Source: Monarcha castaneiventris obscurior
Taxonomy: Eukaryota; Chordata; Aves; Passeriformes; Monarchidae
Reading direction: 5' to 3'
Assembly (NCBI GenBank): GCA_026261815.1
Contig: JAMPIT010000206.1
Location: forward strand, 310,001 to 374,000
Length of the DNA stretch: 64,000 nt
Every line of letters begins with the position of its first letter. Position 1 is the first letter of the stretch. This document shows, one piece after another, positions 1 to 11,024 of the stretch. The translations under genes and the position numbers were made by a program. The notes beneath the pieces were generated by a model. That model did no database searches and was not told the DNA's origin. It saw only the letters and a list, made by a program, of their open reading frames with translations.

Positions 1-3000
1 AGTGAATCTTGCAGCACATCAGTGCTCCTTAACAAACAATGAAAAGCCTGCGAAGAGGAGGTGATCAAGAACTTTGTGATATATATGCCTGTTAGCAGAG
101 AGGTCCTTCTAGAGACGGCCTGGAGAGTGCTCTTGTTAAAAGCCAGTTGGATGAGTGACATTTAGAAAAAAAAAAGGGATACACGTGTCACTTTTCCACA
201 GCTCCCCCCCGGCTCAGTTCAGACAATTATGGCTTAACTACCAGGGTTAAGTTGAAGCTTTCCACTGTGTCAGAGAATAAGATAGAGAGGGACACCGTCA
301 AGTTCTTTGGGTATTGAAATACCATTTGCAGGAAGGGAAGGCATTCTCTGCCAGCTCTTTCTTGCACATCTGAAAGAAGAAAGTCAAACTAGATACAAAG
401 GAAAAATGTGGTGGGTGTTTTTCCCCAGTAGCCTTTACCTGTGGTCTTTAATTCGCATGGCTGCTGGGAGAGGAGCCTCCTCAGAGGCTCTCTGGAGTAA
501 AACTGCCTTGCCATTTCACAAAAGGCAAATGGTGCCTTCCCTACAAGCCTCCTCCTGATGAGCTTCATCAGAAACTTTCCAGGTTAGTTTCAGTCAGAGC
601 CACCAACATGCCACAAGCCTGCTGGGTCCCTGCCCAAGGAGGGGTGACATGCCAGTGGGTAAAGGCTGCACTGAAGGTGAAACCACATCCCTGCATGTGC
701 AGCAAGGTGCTACTTGACCACCCTCCCTGGATGCACTCCCTGAAGCTGGCACTGAGAGAGGAGATCTGGGAGCTTAACTTTAACCCGAGGTGCCTACTCA
801 GACGAAAGATGCCTCTGAGTTTCACTCAGCTCCAAAGTCCTGCTGAGGCTTGGCAAACACCTCCCAATGGGAAAGTGAGAGATAGGCAAGAAGGTGATCT
901 GCAAACTTCCACAGCCTGGGAGTGAAAAATCCTACTCACACTACTGAAGGGGATAAGAAAGTGGTCAGGCTTCTAATGACTTCTCCCATACAATCAACAT
1001 CAAGCTGTAAATACCATTGAAAGATGTGAATCCTTGGAGATCACTGCGTCTTGTGAAACAAGTCATTCAAACAAGTCATTCTGCAAGTCATTCAAACTTG
1101 CAGAATGACAAGATGCTCCTGGTTTCTGGAGTGCTGCAAATCTCAGTGCTGCAGCTCTCTCATGTTTCAAAATCAGGAGCTCATCTTGCTTTTCTCCACC
1201 AGAGAGCTAAGGACAGAAAATACACCTGCAGTTGGTTCTGCTCCAGATGCAAAACTTTAGATCCATGGAGTACAGAAAGTTGCTTAAAAAATACAAGAGC
1301 TGTAGTAAGACATTCAATCATCTCACTCCAGGAATCCAAGTCTTGGGACAAAAACCAACAGATAAAATCCCACGGTGCAACAACATTACCACTTGGCTTA
1401 TACATGGCCAGATTCCAAAAGGGATAAACAGAAGAGACACTGTTCTCCCTGAAGAAGTCTGGGAAGGCAGAAACTTAAGGCAACATCATGTAGAAATTGA
1501 TTAAATTTATTTACAGAGTTGCCAATGTAACATAATGTTATGATGGCATTTAGTTATGTTTAGAATTGGAAGACAGGTTTTGCTTCTTGCTTAATACCCA
1601 TTTCTTTTCTCACAAAGTTTAAATGGTTATCTGGAGCACTACAAGCCAAGAAATACAAGATGCAGCAGCCCTTTGCTTGCCCAGAATCCACTATGAGATC
1701 TTGAATGTATTATACAGTGGGGATAATATTTCCAGTGTGTTGTGACACATGTGCAGAGTGTTATTGCTTCCACACGTCTCATTACTTTCAGAGCAAAATT
1801 TGTTTTTGGACACTTGCACAAAGACCATGCCAAAAACAATGGACATGCTTGTACACTTTAAAACATCAGGTTTTAGCTTCCTGGAGGGAAAGTTTTTGTT
1901 GTTGTTGGTTTTTAGCAAAGGCCTCTTTCCAAAGGCACAGGAAACCACCCTTCTGCAAAACAACAAATTACGAGTGTTTTCCTCAACCACACATGCGCTC
2001 TGTGGAAACTTAAGAGGATCCATTTGGGAAAGAGGGAAGGGACTGCACCAAGGTCTGTAATGAAGCGTTTATTTCTTTTTCTTATTTTCTCATTGTTAAA
2101 TGATCTGCCTCTCCTCTAGGCCATGGTACACATTGCATAGCTTTAGCTTTAATTGCTGTCCACATATATCTCTGCTTGTGAGGTTCACATGACTACCTCA
2201 TTTTATGAAGCAAATCCGAGACTTCATAGGAGATGTGGCAGGAAGCAGTAACCCTTCATGAAGAAATAACACTTGTGAGGAATTTTACTGCTGCATCCAC
2301 TTTCGATGCAAAGAAAGAGAAGGGACAGCTGGCTGAGGCAAGGGGAAAGAAAAAAATTTATCTTCTGGGGCAGCAAAGCCACGGTAACTTCTGTTCAAAT
2401 CTTCTACATGGTGCTTCTTTATGCTTACCGCTCTCCACCCATTCTCAACAGTTCCCTGTTTTAGTGCATGGCCCATCCTTGCCTTCTCCTACTTTTCCAT
2501 ATTAGTCTGTAGCAGCATGTAAAGTGCTCCAGGATTCTCAGTGTCAACAGGTTTCTTTATCCAACAGAAACATCTGTTTTCAGGGACTTTATAGGCAGGC
2601 ACACATATGGCTCTCTCCTTCACACCAGCATCTTTTCTACTGACCCAAATGAAACTTGTATTGTATAAACCAGTCCCAACAAAAGTCAACAATTTTAGAT
2701 TGCAGAGATCACAACCAGAGTGAAGATAGCAAATGAGCCAGTAACACCCAACTATTGCTGTCACCAGAAAATCTTCACTTTCACCAAAAATTCCTCTCAG
2801 AGAATCTCTACCCACATAATTTCAACACTCTGTGTAAACTGCTTATGTAGGTTTCTGATGCTTAGCATTTTTACATCTTCTATACCAACACCTAACATCT
2901 TTTTCTGTAGAAAATGGGGTTTCCCAGCTGAGGCCATTTCAGAATTTGGGGTGCCAGGAGGGGAAGGATAGCTCAAAGCCCTGTTGCAGTACTGGGCTCA

Positions 3001-4091
3001 TCTGTGACCTGCCTGTTTTGAAATAATAATCTCACTCATAACTCATGTTTGTGAACATCCTTAATCACTGGGTACAGTGTTAAGCCTCTCAATAAGTACC
3101 TGTGTCAGAAGACAGAACTGCACTTGTGGTCAGGTCCAGACTACTGAAAGTTTCAGTAGCCAGACTGATTACGGAAAAAAAACCCCACCAGCATCTATTT
3201 ACAGATCCACATATCCACCAGTTGGATTTTATTTTCATCCACAGTGGGATCTTCCATCTATACAGCCTTTGAAATATGAATCTGAAACTTTATGCTGGAG
3301 GAAAGAATTAAAAATAATTTGTTACCCAATGTCATGCTCTCAAGTTTATTTCAACTCTTTTTCCTTAACTGTGCTAAAATAATGAATATTAAGTACTGAT
3401 GGCAGCAGCAGCAAGAGCACCAGCTGCAGAGAGACATCCAAACCCAATTCATGCTACAAAAGGAAAAAAGTAATAAAATTTCTCTCCTTCTCCTTTACTT
3501 TCTTCTCCCATTTTTTTCCCAAGGATTCTACTGTCATTATTGTCCACTTAATCTTTTGCTTTCCCTGCTCCTTTCTACTAAGGGGTGTGGGGGACTGTAA
3601 GAGGTCGGAGGATTTCACATCAGGCCTCCACTTATTTTAGGTACTGACTGCTTCTGGAATATGTAATTAAATCCTAACAACTGGGCAAGAAGAAGGTGTC
3701 CCTACCAAACTTTGCTCTGAAATACAAAATACTAAATCTGTGAAATATTAAATCTGTGACTTTCATACAAGGTGCAGGAAGTGTCCTGTGGCATCTCTGT
3801 GCCAGGCTGGTTACTGGATCTTTGTTCCCTAAAACAGCCACAGTAACAATTTATGAGTTCTATAAGTTGACCTGTTGGGGCTTCAAACAGTTAAAAATTT
3901 GCAATTTGAAATGGAAGGGGGCCTTTCCCTTCTCCCCTCTCCTAAAGGTTTGGGGAAAGTGGAATGGTAACAGGGATATGGGAACCCAAGGCTAGGGAAA
4001 GGGCCTAGCAGAGGGCTGGTGGTAGGGAATATTAACTGTTTGGGAAGTAACAGAATGGGGTAGGATTCAAGGAGACACCACAGGTGTTCAC
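1..4091. other. Intronic DNA, no gene seen
   Basis: This is mixed AT-rich sequence without recognisable repeats of the CR1 or LTR type. The one structural oddity is a direct-repeat cluster and perfect hairpin near 1.06-1.11 kb, listed separately. If the candidate exon at 4092-4788 belongs to a multi-exon gene, its next exons should be here or further left. None of the short minus-strand frames here is convincing. Confidence 0.6.
1059..1109. repeat. Triplicated AAGTCATT motif with a perfect hairpin
   Basis: AAGTCATT occurs three times at 12-13 bp spacing (starting 1060, 1073 and 1085). The last two copies form a perfect inverted repeat: GTCATTCTGCAAGT (1075-1088) pairs with ACTTGCAGAATGAC (1096-1109) across a 7-base loop. 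There is no mismatch in the 14-bp stem. Confidence 0.85.
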
Positions 4092-4788
4092 CTTATCCAT
4101 TTGCAGTCTTGTTTGCAGTCCTGGGATGGTGTTTCTGTTGTGGTCATCGATGCTGATTTGTGTCGTCTTCGCTTCCAGGCGACAGATGTTTCATCTTTTG
4201 ACTGCACTTTGTTCACCTTGGTTGGTGTTATGTCTGCAGCAATGGTGTTTGCTGGGCTGGTGCAGTTTTTCTCTGGCAGCTTCCAGGTGTCATCTGTGGC
4301 TTTTAGCTTTCGCACCCCAGTCTTTTGGTCTTTACACACAGCACGAGAATCTGAGAAGTCACTGTTTTGTTTCCTTGGCTGCTGTTTTGCCTTCTCTGGC
4401 CACACCTGCAAGCTGCTCAGCTCAACTGCTTCCCCTACGGAATTTTCGCAGCTCTTTAGGAACAGTCTGAGTCCTACAACCTGGCTCCTGCAATCTCCCC
4501 TCTTTTTCTGCTTCTCGTGCAGCACAGGAGCAGGGGATGCGGGCAGGGCTGGGGCCGAGGTGAAAGGCAGCATTTGGGTGGGGTTCTCGCAGCTGGAGGA
4601 GCAGGGCGGCAGCGGCTGACACTTGACAGCCTCAGGGCATTTACGGATCGGTGGTGGGAGGGCAGAGGCATGGTTTAGCAGCGCCAGGGCAGTAAAGAAA
4701 TGGCCGGGGTCGGCCGGTACATATGGGGCAGAGTACCTTTGTAGGAGCTGGCTCCAGTTCGTTGCTACATTGGGGGGAGCCGAGTCCA
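4092..4788 (-). CDS. Candidate exon of an unidentified nested gene
   Basis: I do not recognise this protein. The minus strand is open from 4825 to 4088. Within it, 4788 follows a textbook 3' splice site (CATTCTTGTTCTCATCTTAG, AG at 4790-4789), and 4092 is followed by a fair 5' splice site (AAG then GTGAAC). The resulting 697-bp exon starts with two bases of a split codon, has 231 full codons and ends with two bases of another. The product begins DSAPPNVATNWSQLLQRYSA and has a proline-rich N-terminal third. The rest is charged and Ser/Thr-rich, with a basic KRRRHKSAS motif near the end, like a disordered nuclear protein. There is no in-frame ATG at the start, so an upstream exon in the CpG island would have to supply initiation. 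The caveat is that plus-strand frames here are also open (to 172 codons), so openness alone is weak evidence. It could also be a non-coding exon or chance. Confidence 0.35.
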
Positions 4789-5730
4789 CTAAGATGAGAA
4801 CAAGAATGTACTGTCCTTTTAACTCTCATGCCACGTGGCTGACCGGGGCGAGCTGCAGCGAGCGCCGTGCGGGGTCCGATCTCGGGCCGGCCGTGTGTTC
4901 CAGCGGAGAGGGACAGGCAGGCATAAGCTGGAAGGGGGTCGCGGGCCGGCACGGCTGCAGCGCCAACAGGGGAGAAACGCAGCTTCGCTGGGGCTTTCCA
5001 GAGTGGCGGGGCTACATGTTTTGAGCACCTGCCGCTGCCTTTTCAGGCTGTGGTTAAAGGGCACTAGATTCTCCCTGTTTCTAGCATTGCTAGGCTGTCT
5101 CAAGCCTTCTTAGGGAGTCTTTGAATGCCGCTTTTTTCTGTGACTGCAGGTCCTCGGGGCTTATGTCAAAGCTCCTGTGAGGCTGCTGGGGAAAGTCTGA
5201 CTGGGGGTTGCAGCTGCCACTGGGGACTAGCTGAGCTTGGGGGGGGCGGCCGGTCCAGCTCAGGGCTCGGAGAGGGCGGGCGTGAATGCCCCGCAAGCCC
5301 CCTCCATGAGGCAGGCGCGGACACTGCATTTTTGCAGCAGCACTTGCGGCACTCCACGCTTTACCGTGCATAGCTGCAGCCTTACTATGGCTGGGTAACA
5401 AAGGGAAGGGAGGCAAGGCAGCGGACGTGGACGTGCCGCTGTCCCCAAGCATCCTGGAGTCTTTCCGGTTGCTATTATCTCCCCTACTCTCAGTCTCGGA
5501 GGGAGAGACAGGGTCTGTGGCTGGCAGGGGACCCCTGACGGAGGGAGAGGGACCCGATGCAATGCGTATTGACGGGTGGGAGGGGCCCAGGGCAGAGCAG
5601 GGACCGCGCACGGTAACGGGAGCGGGAGCAGGAGGGGGAGGAGGAGCACACGCAGACGAAAAGCCCGCCACTGTGGCCGCGGGCGCCACGTGATGTCTGC
5701 CATTTTGGATGAAGGGAGTGGAGCTGGGAA
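4540..5730. promoter_or_regulatory. Intragenic CpG island, probable promoter
   Basis: CpG dinucleotides are dense here (8 in the 60 bases 4861-4920), whereas the flanking intron is nearly free of them. The island contains two CACGTG E-boxes (4832-4837 and 5687-5692) and a YY1-type GCCATTTTGG (5699-5708), which reads AAAATGGC on the minus strand and overlaps an ATG at 5703. YY1 sites at this position are common just downstream of vertebrate start sites, so leftward transcription from about 5.7 kb is plausible. The candidate exon 4092-4788 lies immediately downstream in that direction. Long GC-driven open frames cover the island in several phases (for example 5090-5689 and 5260-5703 on the minus strand). 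None is convincing as protein, so the first exon cannot be fixed. Rightward transcription is also possible. Confidence 0.7.
5687..5708 (-). promoter_or_regulatory. E-box plus YY1-type element at island edge
   Basis: CACGTG (5687-5692) is followed seven bases later by GCCATTTTGG (5699-5708). On the minus strand the latter reads CCAAAATGGC and contains an ATG with a purine at -3 and G at +4. This is the layout of many YY1-driven CpG-island promoters. It is at the right-hand limit of the CpG-dense zone. Confidence 0.45.
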
Positions 5731-8700
5731 AATTAAAATTAAAAGTAGCAGTTGGTATCGCGGGTCAGGCCATGCTGCCACTGCGATCTTGGAGCAAATT
5801 TGAAGTAGCATGAACCGGGGAAGTGGATACAGGAAAGGGGGTTGGGATAGAACTCGGGGTGGCCTGGCCATCACCACTCTAGGCAGGGAACAAAGGAGAA
5901 AGGGAGAGAGCAGGGAGACTGTAGCACCCCATAGCCATTGGGCAGAATCCATCTCCCGGTCTCCCTTGAATAGGAATACAGAGGTAGGGAGATGGTAAAG
6001 GGTTTTTTAAATTGGGGTTAACGTTTTTAAATCGTTTCACAAAAGTATCAATAGCTTTTGTTAACTTACAAAGCAAATACCCTTTTCCTGACATAAACAA
6101 CCATCGCACAAAGCGTTTTAAATACTCAACTAACCACTGTTTAAATAACCACTGAATAAAATGTTTTAAACTTTCCCTGGTATAACGAAAATTCTCACGA
6201 ACAAAGACTCTTAAAACTGGGAGAAAGGCTTCCCGCAGGAGACGAGGAACTCTGCCCCCATCTCCCTCTCTTCCCAACCCTCGAGATAAAAGTAAATTAA
6301 AAGAAAAGGATACAAAGGTGACCCATATTACCTTTGAGGGTCAAATAAAAGTCTTGAGGGTGGTCCACTGACTTAGACCAGTCTTCTCTTTCCCTAGAAG
6401 ATTGCTGGTCTTCCCTGCTGAGCTTCTGATAGAACTCAAGAGGTTTCTCTGGGGTAATGGCTGCTCAGAAAGGTGACTTTCATCCCAGCGATGAAGCCAG
6501 AGCCCTATCTCAGCCATCATGTGTGGCTTTCTTTGCACATTAGGAAGGCGGATAGAGGAGCTTTACTGGTGAGCTGTATTTTTTTACCATGACAGTAGTG
6601 TGGAGTCAAGTTATGCTGTTGATAATTTACCCTTTGAAGCTGACAAATACAGACAATGAAAATACATGTTCTGCTGCCCCTTGCTCTCTCACAAGAGCTT
6701 TTCTCTATAGACACACAGACACATGTAAAAATTACGCAAGAAAAACTGTCCCATATTTGAATTTTTTTAATCATCAAGTTAGGGGACTTATGTAAGGGCA
6801 TTGTGTTTATCAGAACTAGATTCCTGTCAGGAAAATGCTGTAGCTGATTGGTTTCTTAAAAAAAAAAGAAAACATAACAAGAGAAAAAAAGTAACATGCC
6901 TGTGCAGCAGAAATTATAGAAACAGTCCTTCAGAGCAGACAGCAAGAGACCTGGCAGTTTTCTCTGGCTGTGGAGCTCAGTGTGACTAACATGATCGAAT
7001 GTCAACACAGGCTCCCTAAACCCTCAACCAGCCTAATCTAGCAGGGACTGTCCTCAGTGATGAGTTCCTTAAATCAAGGATCCAAGCATCAGTGTGATGG
7101 GTGTGCTGCTCCAAGCGGTGTGGAGCATAGCCACGCTGGGTGAGCTGATAAACAGCCACCTAGGGCTGATGAGCTCTGCCTGCTCATCTCCTGCATGACC
7201 GCAGTGTTGTATCCAGGACTCACAGCACAGAAACGTGCTGCAGAGACCAAGCCTGCATCGGATCCATCCTCCTGCCTGGAGTGAAGGGCTGTAAGAACCA
7301 CTTTGCCTCATTTGCAGTCAGGCTCTGCTTTCCCCTGCTGAACACCTATGAGCCTGCCTCTCAGCTCTCCATGATGGGACAACCAAAATTGACAGGTTGC
7401 TTTGCAAACAGCACAGAGGGGAGCACTCTCAGCTGCCACTCTCTGTAACTGCCAGGGGGTGTTTGTCGGGGTGGCTGGTGGCAGACCTCTCTATAACTGG
7501 GAGTGAATGGGGCTTCTGTGTGTCTTTCATGCCTTTGTGTACAACTGAAGTGCGGGACAATGAGAATGGAAACATTTTGCCTGTTGTTGACATCCAACTG
7601 CCTCCTGGAGGATACACTCTCCACCAGACAGATGGCTAATTTCTTTACCCTAACCTCTGCCTCCAGCACTCCAGTGTTAGTATGATGTTCCGCCCCTGGA
7701 GTGAAGCCCTAATTGCTGTCAAACGTTCAGAGACAAAAGTGGTTGTCTATATATCACTCATGCAAGTGTTGTTACTAGGGTGTGAATTAAACAGCAGAAG
7801 CCACTTGTCAATTGACTCCAACCTGAGCCATTTTGCTCAAACCCTGGCTTGCATTTTAAAGGATGAAGGTTGACGATTTTTGTTTCTGTGCAGGCAGGGA
7901 TTGTGTGCACCAGAAGATGCAGCATCATTCACTGAGGGACCCTCAGCCGCTCTGCTTTTATTAGGCTTACAAAGGACATGGGGTGCTCTTTCCCCTGATC
8001 ATTCAGAAATCCTCCCATTTTCCTCCCATGAAGAAAAATGTTCATTTTCCTTTGTCCTCACCAGCTAAACACAAGTGGCTGTTCAGCCTGAAATGAACAC
8101 TGAGCACAAAGCCAAGACATAGAGTTCCTCATTTGTCTTACTCACACGTAAGATGTATTTTGGGACCAACAAAGTTCTTGTTTCCCAAAGATGCAGCTAC
8201 CATTGAACAGGAAGGTAATGCTAATGGCCAGACAGTGACAGTCAGCTATTGCGAGGCTGATTAGATGCACGTTTATTGTCAAATTATGTTGTATGACAGC
8301 ACAGGCTGCTGAACACCATTTTTACATGCAGAGTAACACCTCAGGAGGCTCTTCATTATGCATTCAGTGGACTATTTTCAGAGTAAACAGCACGTCAGTG
8401 GCTGTGTTTATCCTTTTCCACCTGGGTAGAGGAAACACTTCAATGTTCCTCCAGGGAATTAATACATATTACAACTCACACGTCGATTTTCCTCAACAGA
8501 CAGAAATGGCCAGACATATTACATGTCTCCAGAAAACATTGAGGTCCTGACAAAGAGGGATTGCTAGGGGAAAAAATGAGTTTGAGCAGAGATCCTGAGT
8601 TTAAAGGAAGCCAAATTCCCCAGCATGAAACCCTGCCTGCTCTCCCCCCGTGCTGAGGTGCACATGCACAAGTGGCACATGGACATGCAGAGCCTCTTGT

Positions 8701-10399
8701 GCAATAGCTTCTGACAGCACTGTGAGAGGAGAATGCTTTTCCTGGGTCTGAAAGTGGTGGTGGGAGTCAGGTGAGCCAAACCACATCACTGTCTGCCCTG
8801 CAACGCTGATGGGCTGAGAAGGCAGCATCTGCAGTGGGGCTCATGGGGGCTTTCCCCCTCTCCCTGTCTCTTTCCCAGCATGATTTACTTCCACTTGTTG
8901 AGAACACTTCATCTCATACCCTTTAACAAATTCTGCTGGGGGCTTCCCGGGAATGAATTCATTCCCATGCCTGTGACTCCACAGCAGTGACTGAAAAATG
9001 TAAAAATCAGTATTCTTCCTCTTCTTTTTCTTCCCTTAACCCACACAGCTTTGATAAAAAATGGCACCCGCAAGAAGCTATTCTTCTCAAACCTTGGATA
9101 ACACCTGGGAGTTTTCCTAGACATAGCAAGGCCAACAAAGAGCAATAAAAATGTTACAGGATGCTCGCGTGTTTTTGGTTTATAAAGGGGAGGGAACGGG
9201 ATGGACATGGCCTATCTAAAGATGGTGAGGGTCGGGGACATCACTGCCAGCAATGGCAGTGAGAAGGGGTGAGGGAAGGGAGGTGGGCGGTTGAAGCCTT
9301 ATGGCAAGAGAGTGGTACCGAGGGCAGGTTTTCTCCTTTGAGAGGTCATGGCCTGGCACAGATCAGGAGGTGCAAAGAGGAACCTGAGCCCTGAAGGCAA
9401 GACCCAGGTCTCAGCCCACCATCCTAGAAGGGATTCAAGTCCAGATGCTGACTCTGCCATTTATTTACTCCCAGATTTTTAAGTGGCTGTTCTACAGTAC
9501 TTACCAAGTTTGGCACAGTCTGGGCTCAGAGCAGCTTGAGATCCAAACAGAGTCACTGTTAATTAAACACCTCTAATTAAACACAGAGACATGGTGGGTG
9601 GTTCTTGAAGTCCCTGAGATGAAGACCATTGAGAGCTCAGAGAGTCTCTTGGGGAAAGCTCCACAGCCCTCTCATGCCCTCACATTCCTCCTGAGGCATT
9701 GGCTCCCACCCACTGTCCAGGATGGGATGGCTAGGTTGGGATGCCAGGTCCATGGGCTCAGGCTGGTCACTGTCAGGTGTTTAATGTCTCTCCCTGCCCC
9801 CAGCATTTTCAGGACAGGAAGGGCAGCAATGGAGGAAGCAATATGTATTCTGTGAGCAGCTCTGACATGGAAGACTGCAAGGTCAGCGGTCCCCACTCTC
9901 CACCAGTAAAACTTAAACCCAACTTGAAATGAAAGAGTGTTTATTAAAATTGACATTTCTATGGTGCCTACCCAGCTGATTAGAAGTAACAGCTGTGAAG
10001 CCAGCAGTGAAGAGGCCTGATATCCCAGAGGCTGCAAAAACACTTTATATCCTGTTTTATTACGGATTTAACAGCCACATGAAAAGATTTAGAGCCAAGT
10101 TTCTGCAGACTGAGAGGACCACACAGCTCTGCATAAGCACCTGCAGCGCTTCTCTGGGGCTGGGGCACACACCAGGAATGGTCGTGTAAGCACCCATGGG
10201 ATCTGGGAGGGTCTGCTGGCACCTGCAGAAGGTGGAGGTGATTCCCAGCTGCTCCAGGCTGGGCAGTGGAGGATGGAGGTGGTGCTGGCAGCTCCTCAGA
10301 GGCAGGTACACTCCTCCCCAAAGTGATGGCAAAGCACATTTGGGAAGGTTTTCTGTGGCAGAGGAATATTGAATTCATTATGCTGCAGAGAAAAACTTA
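5731..10399. other. Intronic DNA, no gene seen
   Basis: This is unremarkable intronic sequence apart from a degenerate 24-bp periodic stretch at about 6.0-6.25 kb, listed separately. The open frames here (for example 5879-6277 on the minus strand and 7361-7669) show no family resemblance and lack supporting splice or start context. Confidence 0.55.
6010..6250 (-). repeat. Degenerate 24-bp tandem repeat, open on the minus strand
   Basis: The minus strand shows a loose period of 24 bases with recurring TGGTT and TTTAAA elements (AACCACTG twice and TTTAAA several times on the plus strand). One frame stays open, giving an 8-residue Trp/Phe/Leu/Arg-rich pattern such as FIQWLFKQ, WLVEYLKR, FVRWLFMS. 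No ATG opens it, so coding is unlikely. It looks like a decayed minisatellite. Confidence 0.45.
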
Positions 10400-10404
10400 G
10401 AGGT

Positions 10405-11024
10405 TGTCTTGGGGTGACTCTATGATGTGTATCCCCTATCACGGCTCTATGCCAAAAAATTAGTTTTGTGCCTTTAAACTGAGCTTGAGAGGGGAGGGAG
10501 AAACAAGTGAACTTTTCAAAGCAAGTTCCCAAGGACACGGAGATAGACACGGTTTGGGTTCTCCGGCGGTAGCACGGAGGGAGCTCCCTGCCTGTCTCTT
10601 CAGCCAGTTTTTTTTGGTTTTTTTTTTTCCTTCCTTTTTTTTCCCGGCTTGTTTCCTAGGACGTTGGTGGGTTTTATTTCTTTTTCTCCCCTCTTCTGGA
10701 CTGTTTCAACAACATCAGAACACAGCAGGAGAACTTCTCTTCAGGCCCGGAGGGGGCCTAAGGCCACCCCCCACGCCAGCTCTGGGAAGGAGGGACCACA
10801 CCTACAAGAGGACTCTAATTTCTTCCCAGGTTTTCTCATTAAGGGGGGGGGGGTTTACTATTTAGTATTATTATCCTTTTCCTGTGTGTTTGTTAATAAA
10901 TAGGTTTTATCTCCTTCACTTTCCTTCGAGGAATTCCTTTCCCAAACCTGGTGGGGGGAAGGGTGGTTGTAACCTGACTTTCTCCCAGAGGCTATATTGC
11001 TAGATTTTGGCCAAAACCAGCACA
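10405..11024 (+). mobile_element. Solo LTR of an avian endogenous retrovirus (620 bp)
   Basis: The element starts TGTCTTGGGG and ends AACCAGCACA, the TG...CA ends of a retroviral LTR. It is flanked by the same five bases, GAGGT, at 10400-10404 and 11025-11029, as expected for a target-site duplication. If the last A belongs to the duplication, the repeat is six bases, AGAGGT. An AATAAA at 10895-10900 lies about 125 bases before the 3' end. T-rich tracts (about 10610-10640) and an 11-G run (10843-10853) are internal. No gag, pol or env sequence is adjacent, so the interior was lost by recombination between LTRs. It is antisense to MAML3. Confidence 0.85.
10895..10900 (+). terminator. LTR polyadenylation signal AATAAA
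   Basis: This is a canonical AATAAA within the solo LTR, on the strand that matches its TG...CA orientation. It is antisense to MAML3 and could end antisense transcripts. No use can be shown from sequence. Confidence 0.5.

Noticed and set aside
5090..5689. 199-codon minus-strand frame in the CpG island
   Set aside because: It opens with GTG, is Ala/Pro-rich in the GC-rich part, and overlaps other open frames. Only its last 30 or so residues look protein-like, and four in-frame stops separate it from the candidate exon downstream.
5260..5703. Minus-strand frame from the ATG overlapping the YY1 motif
   Set aside because: The start context is good, but the product is a low-complexity Leu/Pro/Arg stretch without family resemblance and no clear donor could be chosen. 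Recorded only as promoter context.
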